Position numbers and translations under genes: made by a program. A stretch of DNA of 35,595 nt, taken from the NCBI GenBank assembly GCA_943330855.2, contig CALQJI020000054.1:1-35595 (forward strand), in the 5' to 3' direction. The notes beneath the pieces are model-generated. The model did no database searches. It was not told where the DNA came from and was given only the letters and a program-made list of their open reading frames with translations. Shown piece after piece: positions 18,301 to 25,200 of the stretch (position 1 is the first letter of the stretch; every line of letters starts with the position of its first letter). Source of the stretch: Klebsiella pneumoniae. GTDB lineage: Bacteria > Verrucomicrobiota > Verrucomicrobiia > Limisphaerales > SXTU01.

Positions 18301-19298
18301 GCGTCGGCCTCATCGAGCCAGCCGCCGGAGCCGACTTCTTCGTCCGCGACGTCCTCGCCCCGACCGGCGATGCAGTGGAAGTCCTGGCGCTCGCAGCCCC
18401 GCCTTCCCCCACTCTTCACACTTCACCACTCACTCTTCACGGCGGAAATTTCTCCCCCGCCTTCGACCGCGACGTCTCCGTCCGTGCGCTCCCGTGCCTC
18501 GTCTCGCACGTCATGAACGGCCGCGCCGTCCTCCCCGCTGCGCTCATCATCGAGTGGCTCGCCCACGGGGCGATGCACGGCAACCCCGGCCTCGCCTTCC
18601 ACGGCTTCAACCAGTTCAAAGTGCTCAAGGGCCTCGTCCTCGAGGGCGACTCCGCCGCGCAAGTCACCGTCTCCACCAGCACACCGCAGTCGCGCGACGG
18701 CCTGCTCGCCGTCCCCGTGCAATTCACCAGCCACAACAGCAGCGGCAAGTCCACCCTGCACGCCACCGCCGAAGTTCTCCTCGCCGAGTTCCTCCCCGCC
18801 GCGCCGAACGTCACGCCCGCCGTGAAACGCAACGGCATCCTGTCGAAGTCAGTTTACGGCGATGGCCGCCTCTTCCACGGCCCGGACTTCCAGTGCATCG
18901 AAGCCCTCGAAGTCTGCAACCCCGCCAACGCCGCCGCGCTCGTGCGCTCCTCGCCCGCGCCCAAGCACATGATTGCCGCGCCGCTGCGCCCCGCGTGGCT
19001 CGCGGACCCGCTCGCCCTCGACGCCGCTTTCCAGCTCATGATTTTGTGGAGCACCGCGCAACGCTCCGCACCGTCGCTGCCGTGTGCGATGCGCAGCTTC
19101 CGCCAGTTCGCCGCGTTCCCGAAGACCGGCGGCAGCCGCGTCGTCGCGAGCATCACCTCGGCGGAAACGCCCGTGGCCGTGGCTGACCTCCAGTTCTTCG
19201 ACCGCGACGGCGGCCTCGTCGCGCTCGGCGAAGGCTACGAGTTCGTCGTGGACGCGAACCTCCGCGAAGCCTTCCGCCAAAACAGCCTGCCCGCGTGA
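12318..19298 (+). CDS. pfaA: PfaA-type PUFA synthase subunit, KS-AT-4xACP-KR-DH
   Basis: A 2326-aa iterative type I synthase. Ketosynthase, about 5-460: Cys205 (DAACASS), His340 (EAHGTGT), His380 (GHTKAAAG). Acyltransferase, about 585-890: GQGSQ, nucleophile Ser687 (GHSYGE), AFHSP; probably malonyl-specific. A Gln-rich helical stretch (about 990-1040) precedes four ACPs whose DSIKR serines are 1156, 1259, 1362 and 1465. Ketoreductase, about 1570-1990: TGGARG from 1762, Ser1934 and Tyr1947. C-terminal dehydratase, about 2040-2310: HVMNGRAVLP (His2064) and DAAFQ (Asp2235). This is the layout of PfaA/Pfa2 in PUFA synthases, with a PKS-type DH at the end. Together with PfaC and PfaD it should extend malonyl units and set cis double bonds. 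Interdomain linkers carry dispersed repeats. The stop overlaps the next start. Confidence 0.95.
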   Translation: MSQSAPLAIVGLSCIFPKADDLQAYWRNIKSGADAITALPATHWKAADFFNPDPKAPDLTYAQRGGFLSPVNFNPMEFGIAPKDIEATDTTQLLGMVAAKQALADAGYDQKPFNQQRTSVLLGVTGALELVIPLGARLGHPIWRRALKEAGVDSELAEDVVQRISDSYVPWQENSFPGLLGNVAAGRIASRLDLGGTNCVVDAACASSFAALHLACLELETNRSDMVICGGVDTFNDIFMYMCFSKTPALSPSGNAKPFASDSDGTILGEGLGMVVLKRLTDAERDGDKIYCVIKGIGSSSDGRGGAVYEPRSEGQQVALNRAYEAAGAAPDTIELVEAHGTGTKVGDATELRSLTEVFRATKPTGTWAALGSVKSQIGHTKAAAGVAGLIKAALALDHKVLPPTIKVTQPLDEAAPGVSPFYVNTTKRPWVPADTHPRRAGVSAFGFGGTNFHVVLEEHAATRSAVSWDGDVEILACAAATHAELRSQVAALPAELSWLEVRQRGHASRQAFRSDANFRLLLPLTKDAPAGNGSGAGVSHAFHTLAPLRDAALSTLDKDPAKPNWSLPNGTAFGSGPRRGKIAALFPGQGSQYVGMFRDLACQFPAALAALADANNAFARENSSAPARLSDFIFPHPAFSDATKRAQDEALKSTDIAQPALGAVSLGALEIARYFGLAPEAAAGHSYGELVALCAAGRLAPDALHRLSNIRGRLMANRPGTADRGGMLAVQASEPIVAELLLSAGPDLVIANRNSPAQFVIAGPKPQIERAAAEAERRSLRARVLPVSAAFHSPLVADAREPFAAALEATEFAKAQLPVFANTTAKPYPSSAKQTRELLANHLVKPVNFTAEIEALHAHGYTTFLELGPGRVLSDLTAAILADRDIETIALDASRGARSGTLDLALALCRLAAAGQTVDLAKWEIAPPAPTKAGKPAFTVPIAGANSRTSKAPQRPPLKRAAPTPTAPANAPVVASAPTLNTPLPPELSAALQTAQQGMLALQKLQEQTAQLHQQFLAGQEAARRTLESLLGQRRAVLTNSTYERTPTPAAASLVSIAPALASERGLPSRSKPLTPTPQPALTAPSPKPTASVPLAPTGGESRGEGANATKSQLVLLPNTTVATAVLAVVSEKTGYPTEMLTLDMGLDSDLGIDSIKRVEIMAALRSRLPDAPEVKPEHLGSLQTLQEVVTFLSVGARTPTSAAATELPPQSNSPGRGRPGSEEAARALLLVVSEKTGYPVEMLNLEMGLDSDLGVDSIKRVEIMAALRSHLPSAPEIKPEHLGTLQTLQQVVDFLTAGARTPTSAAATELPPQPSSPGRGRPGSTEAARALLLVVSEKTGYPVEMLDLEMGLDSDLGVDSIKRVEIMAALRSHLPSAPEIKPEHLGTLRTLQEVVDFLTAASGRAIPPASPGVSPAKVAPPTNDLDSATAARALLVVVSEKTGYPVEMLNLDMGLDSDLGIDSIKRVEIMAALRTHLPSAPEIKPEHLGTLRTLQEVVDFLTTANGAAVPAPTRPATVLLAVASSTETVDRPTAGEDAHPTHLSRQILRPTPFPPADTRPHITLAPGSLVWLTDDNSSLTAALAKNLEQRGLTVRRGTPTELLADRNAPLPAALVLLWPAANAGDAFLKSAFRLIQVAAPALRAAGRNGAGALVSLSRLDGLFGLGVMNPTADVVSGGLAGLVKTAHHEWPEVHCKALDLDPGAASGTELAGQIAEEIFRAGPIEVGLFGGQRYSLEIETAPALDNHAPALQRGDLVVVTGGARGVTATSVLELARRHQPRFLLLGRSTLPDAEPHWLTGLSSEADIKKALLAHADGDRSPKRLEAKFREVMAQREIRGHLAEIRATGALAHYATLDVRDAAAVTTTIAEVRAAHGPIRGLIHGAGVLADKLIEQKTEEQFDLVYGTKIHGLRNLLAATTTDDLRLIALFSSYTGRFGRTGQVDYAAANEVLNKMAQAEARRRPQCRVVAFNWGPWNGGMVTEGLRKIFAREGVGLIEPAAGADFFVRDVLAPTGDAVEVLALAAPPSPTLHTSPLTLHGGNFSPAFDRDVSVRALPCLVSHVMNGRAVLPAALIIEWLAHGAMHGNPGLAFHGFNQFKVLKGLVLEGDSAAQVTVSTSTPQSRDGLLAVPVQFTSHNSSGKSTLHATAEVLLAEFLPAAPNVTPAVKRNGILSKSVYGDGRLFHGPDFQCIEALEVCNPANAAALVRSSPAPKHMIAAPLRPAWLADPLALDAAFQLMILWSTAQRSAPSLPCAMRSFRQFAAFPKTGGSRVVASITSAETPVAVADLQFFDRDGGLVALGEGYEFVVDANLREAFRQNSLPA
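15509..15534. repeat. GGAGCGCGGC palindrome translated in the pre-ACP linker of PfaA
   Basis: A 26-nt palindrome-like unit with arms GCGGCTTG and CAAGCCGC, preceded by GGAGC. The same type of unit forms both ends of the element inside PfaC at 21506-21613. It encodes residues about 1064-1073 in the Pro/Ala-rich linker before ACP1. Confidence 0.6.
15598..15641. repeat. G/C palindrome (CCCCTCGCCCCC / GAGGGGG) translated in PfaA
   Basis: A 44-nt imperfect palindrome that reads as PLAPTGGESRGEG at about residues 1094-1108, between the helical linker and ACP1. Its composition and arms resemble the intergenic repeat at 1398-1519. Confidence 0.6.
15904..15986. repeat. Family A palindromic repeat as linker between ACP1 and ACP2
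   Basis: An 83-nt element with ends TTGGAGCGCGGACGCCCACG and GGGCGCCCGGGCTCC, inside coding sequence in frame and free of stops. It encodes about residues 1196-1223 (GARTPTSAAATELPPQ...). The same left arm occurs in the intergenic element at 7657-7732. Confidence 0.8.
16215..16295. repeat. Family A palindromic repeat as linker between ACP2 and ACP3
   Basis: An 81-nt copy close to the one at 15904, with inverted ends GGAGCCCGGACGCCCACGTC and GGACGTGGGCGTCCGGGCTC. It was probably copied along with the ACP in the tandem duplication. It encodes about residues 1300-1326. Confidence 0.8.
16528..16585. repeat. Family C repeat as linker between ACP3 and ACP4
   Basis: This segment matches the reverse complement of the intergenic stretch 32282-32337 over most of its length; the shared core is CCGGGCGTCTCGCCCGCGAA. 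It is a different family from the two preceding linkers, yet the ACP spacing remains exactly 103 residues. It encodes about residues 1404-1423. Confidence 0.75.
16836..16944. repeat. Family B repeat as linker between ACP4 and KR
   Basis: About 109 nt with left end ATGGGGCAGCCGTCCCGGCT and right end GGCAGGCGAGGACGCCCACC, containing a TTCAACCGAGACGGTTGA-type hairpin. It is clearly homologous to the element inside oleC at 28911-29026, where the internal hairpin and both ends are conserved. It encodes about residues 1507-1543. Confidence 0.8.
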
Positions 19299-22200
19299 AG
19301 TTCGGCGAACCCATCGCCATCGTCGGCATGGGCGGCGTCTTCCCCGGCGCGCGCTCGCTCGACGAGTTCTGGCAAATCATCGCCGCCGGCCGCGACACCA
19401 GCCGCCCCGCGCCCACCGGCCGCTGGCGGCTCAACTCCGCCGACATCCTCCATCCCACGCCCGGCACGCCCGACCGCGTCTACACCGACCGCGCCTGCTT
19501 CATCGAAGACTTCACCCTCGACCCCGCCGGCCTCGCCATTGACCGCGACCTCCTCGCGCAGCTCGACCCCGTCGTCCATCTCTTGCTCGCAGCCGGCCGC
19601 GACGCCTTTGCCAGCGCAAAGACCAGTTCGCTCGACCGCGCCCGCATCGGCGTCACCCTCGGCCACATCGCCCTGCCGACGGAAAGCTCCTCCAAACTCT
19701 GCGAGGAAATCCTGACCCCGCTGCTAGAGCAAGCGACCTTCGGCACTGGAACCTCGCCCGCAGTCAAGACCCACCCGCTCAACCGCTACGTCGCCGGCCT
19801 CCCCGCTGGCCTCCTCGCGCAAGCCCTCGGCCTTGGTGGCGGCACGCGCACCCTCGACGCCGCGTGCGCCTCCTCGCTCTACGCCATCAAGCTCGCCTGC
19901 GACGAACTCCACGCCGGCCGGGTTGACGCCATGCTCGCCGGCGGCGTCTCGCGTCCCGACTCGCTCTACACGCAGATGGGGTTCGCGCAGCTTCGCGCGC
20001 TCGCGACCACCGGCCGTTGCACGCCCTTCGATGCCGCCGCCAGCGGCCTCATCGTCGGCGAAGGCGCGGGCGTCCTTGTTCTCAAGCGCCTCTCCGACGC
20101 CCTCCGCGACGGCGACGAAATCCACGCTCTCATCCGCGGCATCGGCCTCAGCAACGACCTCGATGGCAACCTCCTCTCGCCCGCGAGCGAAGGCCAACTC
20201 CGCGCCCTCCGCCTCGCCTACGATGCGGCGGGCTGGGAACCCGAGAGCGTCGAATTCATCGAGTGCCATGCCACCGGCACGCCCGTTGGCGACGCCGTGG
20301 AATTCTCCAGCCTGAGCCAGCTTTGGTCCGGTCGCACTTGGCAGCCCGGCCAATGCACGCTCGGCGCAGTGAAGGCCAACGTCGGCCATCTGCTCACCGG
20401 CGCGGGCGCGGCGGGCCTGCTGAAAGTCCTCCTCTCACTCCGCCACAACACGCTCCCGCCCGTCGCCAACTTCCAACGTGCCAGCGACAAAATCCCACTC
20501 GCCCAAAGTCCCTTCCGCGCACTCACGCAAAGCCAGCCGTGGCCGCGTCGCGCCGATGGCCAACCGCGTCGCGCCGCCATCAACGGCTTCGGCTTCGGCG
20601 GCATCAACGCCCACGTGCTCATCGAGGAGTGGACCGGCGCTCCGACCACTCCGCTCCAGACGCCAGACGCCATCAGTCATCCCCCATCCAGCGTCGCCAT
20701 CGTCGGCCTCGGCACACACATCGGCCCGTGGAAAAATCTCCACTCCGTCACCGCCCGCGTCCTCGGTGCCGACACTGGCACGCAACCCGCCGCCCGTCCC
20801 GACTGGCGCGGCCTTCATCCCGACGCCCTCGCCGCACAGCCCGGCTACTTTGTTGACGATCTCGCCATTCCCGTCAGCCGCTACCGCATCCCGCCGCGCG
20901 AACTCGCCGAGCTTCTTCCCCAGCAAGCCCTCATGCTCGAAGTCGCCCGCGACGCCCTCGCCGACGCCCGAGTGACCGAGCCGGACCCCACGCGCACCGG
21001 CGTCTTCATCGGCCTCGGCCTCGACCTCCGCACGACCGACTTCCACTTCCGCTGGGCCATGCTCGATCGCCCCAGCGACTGGGCGAACCGCCTGCCCGCC
21101 GACGTTTCCGAACAAGACCAAGCCGCGTGGGCCGCCCGCGTCGTCGAAGCCGCCGGCCCGCCGCTCAACGCCGACCGCACGATGGGCGCGCTCGCCGGCA
21201 CCAACGCCAGCCGCATCGCCAAGGAGTTCCGCGTCGGCGGCCAGAGCTACACCGTGTGCAGCGAAGACACGAGCGGACTGAGCGCGTTGGAAATCGCCGT
21301 GCGCGCCCTGCAACGCGGCGAACTCGACCTCGCACTCGCCGGCGGCGTGGAACTCACCGGCGACCTCCGCGCCCGCCTCGCCGAAACCGCACTCGGCAAA
21401 ACTGAAATCCCCGGCGAAGGAGCCGTGGCCGTTGTCCTCAAACGCCTCGACGACGCGCAACGCGACGGCGACCGCATCTACGCCGTGATCCTTGGAATGG
21501 GCGTGGGGAGCACGGCGTTCACGCCGCAGGAACATCCGACTGACGAGACACCCGCAATTGAATCCAAGCGCACCGAAACTTCGGACGCCTCTGCGGCCTC
21601 AAGGCCGCGCTCCGCCGCCGATCTCGCTGCCACCCGTGCCCATGCCGAAGCGGGCTTTGAGAACTCCACTTCAATCCCCAGCGCCGCCGCCGAAGTCGGC
21701 CACACTGGGGCCGCCTCCGGCTTGGTTAACTTGGCGAAGGCCGCGCTTGCGCTGCACAACGAAGTCCTTCCCGCGAACGCCGCCGCGCCTCAACACTGGC
21801 TCCGCAACCGCACCGAAGGCCCCCGCCGCGCCGCCGTCTCGGCCACCAGCGTGGATGGCAACGCGATGCACATCGTCCTCGAAGCTGCCCCCCCCACAGG
21901 AAACGACGAGAAGTGCCTAACGACGACCGCCAAGCGCACCGAAGCACTCTTCACCTTCGCCGCCGCCGACACCGCCGGACTGCTCGCGCAACTCGATTCC
22001 CTCCGTCGGCAGGTCGCAGTAACGCCGAACACCTCACTCGACACGCTTGCTCGTCGCTGGCACCGAGACGCCAAGCAACCTCCCCGTTCCTACACGCTCG
22101 CGCTCATCGCGCAGGACCACGCGCAACTACAGCGACTCCTCGACACCGCGGCCACTGTCCTTCAGCAACCGCGCAGCACGGCCCTCCCGTCTCTCGACCA

Positions 22201-25200
22201 CCGCGACCGTGACCGCCTCTTCTACACGCCACCGAGCGAGCGTGTGTCCGGCAAAGTCGCCTTTGTCTTCCCCGGCGCGGGCAATCACTTCGCCGACATG
22301 GGGCGCGAGCTGGGCCTGCTGTTCCCCAATGTTCTCCGCAAGCTGGACGGCGAGAACGAGCGACTGGCCAGCCAGATGTTCTCCGCCGAATTCTGGAATG
22401 CCACAGCTCCCGTCGCCGACCAGCGCGCGTCCATCTGCGGGCAGGTCGCGCTTGGTGCGTTCGTCAGCGACATCGCCGTTTCGCTCGGCCTCCCGCCCGA
22501 CGCTGCCATCGGCTACAGCCTCGGCGAGAGCACGAGTCTCTTCGCCCTGCGCGCTTGGACGGCGCGCGACGAAATGCTCGCCCGCGTCACGGCCTCGACG
22601 CTTTTTACCCGCGACCTGACCGGCGAACCCGAGTCGCTCCGCCGCGCGTGGAAACTTCCCGCCGACCAACCCATCGCGTGGCAAGCCGGCCTCGTGGACC
22701 GGCCCGCCGAGGAAGTCCGCGCCGCGATGGTCGGCCTGCCGCGCACCTACATCCTCATCATCAACACGCCGAGCGAATGCGTCATCGGCGGCGACGTGGA
22801 GCAAGTGCGTTCGCTCGTCGCGAAGCTCGGCTGCCACTTCTTCGCGCTCGAGGGCGTGAGCACCGTCCACTGTGACTTACTGAAGCCAGTGCTCGCCCCG
22901 TATCGCGAGCTGCATCGCTTCCCCACCACCCCGCCGGCTGGCGTGACGTTTTACAGCGGTGGCTGGGGCCGCAGCTACGGGCCCGACCGCGAGACGGCGG
23001 CAGATGCCATCGTCGCGCAAGCCAGCGGCACGATTGATTTCCCGCGCGTCATCCGCACCGCTTACGAGGACGGCGTCCAGTTCTTCATCGAGATGGGCCC
23101 GGGCGCTTCCTGCTCACGGATGATTTCGCAAATCCTCGACGGGCAGCCGCACCTCGCGCGCTCACTATGCGTGTCGGCGAAGGAGCCGCTGTTGAATGTG
23201 CTGCGTGTGGTCGGCGCGTTGTGGACGGAGGGTTTGCCGGTGAACCTTGCCCCGCTCTACGGGGCACTCGCAGCCGAACCCGCGCCGGAGCCGGAGGGCA
23301 AGCGGGTCATCATCCGCATCACCGGTGCGCCCATTGTGGCGCCGCCGTTGCCGGCGGGGAGCACACGCGGCCCGCGTGCTGAAATGGGCGGCTCGCCCAA
23401 TTCCCTCGTAACTCCATCGCTCCCGCCGACGAACGAAGGGAAGTCAGCGGAACGACGTTTTCAGCGGGCCGCTGAAAACTGCACGCCAGCGACGTGCGCT
23501 CCCCAAGGCTCGACGCAGCCCGCTCTCGATTCGATGAGCGCCACCGCCGCCGACCCGTTTGAAGTCGAGTTGCTCACCGCGATGGCGCAGGCCCAGGCGA
23601 CGACGCTTCAGGCGCACGAAACTTTCCTCGCGTTCTCGGAAGGCGTGTTCAAGACGCTGTCCGAAGCGGTGCAGACCCAGTTGGACTTGGTGGGGCAGGC
23701 GGCGAGCGGAGCGGGGAGCGCACGCAGCCCGCGTGTCGGATTGGGCGGCCCGCCCAATTCCTTCGTCACTCCACCTCTCTCCCCAGCGCGCGAAGCGAAG
23801 TCAGTAGAACGCAATTTTCAGCAGGCCACTGAAAACAGCACGCGCGCCGCGTGCGTCCCCCCGGACGCCGTCCCCCGCTCGCTCACGCGCGAGCAGTGCT
23901 TCGAGTTCGCCACCGGGAAGATTGGCAACGCGCTCGGAGCCACCTTCGCCGAGGCAGATTCCTTCCCCACGCGAGTGCGCCTGCCCGACGCACCGCTCCA
24001 ACTCGTGGACCGCATCACGGCCATCGAGGGCGAGCCGCGCTCGATGACGCACGGGCGCGTCGTGACTGAGCACGACATTCACGCGGGCGCTTGGTATCTC
24101 GACTGCGGGCGCATCCCGACGTGCATCGCGGTCGAGGCGGGACAGGCGGATTTGTTTCTCTCCGGCTTTCTCGGCATTGATTTCGAGACGCGCGGGCTGG
24201 CGATGTATCGGCTGCTCGATGCGAAGGTTTGTTTCCATCGCAGCCTGCCGGGGCCGGGCGAGGTGATTCGCTACGACATCCGCATCGAGCGCTTCTTCCA
24301 GCAAAGCGGCGTGTGGCTCTTCAAGTTCAACTTCGAGTCCACCGTCAACGGCCAGCCGCTGCTCACGATGACCGAGGGCTGCGCGGGCTTTTTCACGCCG
24401 CAGGATTTGGCAGCGGGCAAGGGTGTCATCCGCACTTCGCTGCAACTCAAGCCGCAGCCCGGCAAGCGTCCGGCGGATTGGGAAGACTTCGTGCCGATGG
24501 CGGTGGAGTCGTATTCGGCGGAGCAACTCGATGCGCTGCGCGAAGGCGACTTGGCAAAGTGCTTCGGCGAGAAGTTCGCCGGGCTGAAGCTCGCGAAGCC
24601 CGTCACCTTGCCCGGCGGACGGATGCGGCTCGTGCATCGCATCGAGCGGCTGGAGCCGAACGGCGGGCGATTCGGGCTCGGGCTGATTCGCGGCGAGGCG
24701 GACATTCATCCCGACGACTGGTTCATCACCTGCCATTTCGTGGACGACCGCGTGATGCCGGGCACACTGATGTATGAGTGCTGCCTGCACACGCTCCGCG
24801 TGCATTTGCTGCGATTGGGCTGGGTGACGGAGGCGCGCGCGGGCGTGGCGTTGGAGCCGGTGCCGGGCGTCATAGGCCAACTCAAGTGCCGCGGGCAAGT
24901 GCTGGAGACGACGAAGCTGGTGACTTACGAGATTGAGATTCGGGAAATCGGCTACGGGCCGGAGCCGTATGTCATCGCGGACGCGCTGATGTATGCGGAC
25001 GGCAAGGCCATCGTGGAAATCAGCAACATGAGCCTGCGCTACACCGGCGTGACGCGGGAGGATTTGCAGAGGACGTGGAGCACAGCCAACGCTGGTAGGG
25101 ACGCGCAGCAGCGCGACCTTACCACGAAGTCGGCCCTCTACGGATCAGAGCGCATCACGGCGTTCTCCAGCGGCAATCCCTCGGAAGCCTTCGGCGAGCC

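Noticed and set aside
16896..18419. 507-codon minus-strand frame opposite the KR region of pfaA
   Set aside because: Same composition artefact; the plus strand carries a complete ketoreductase with its catalytic residues.
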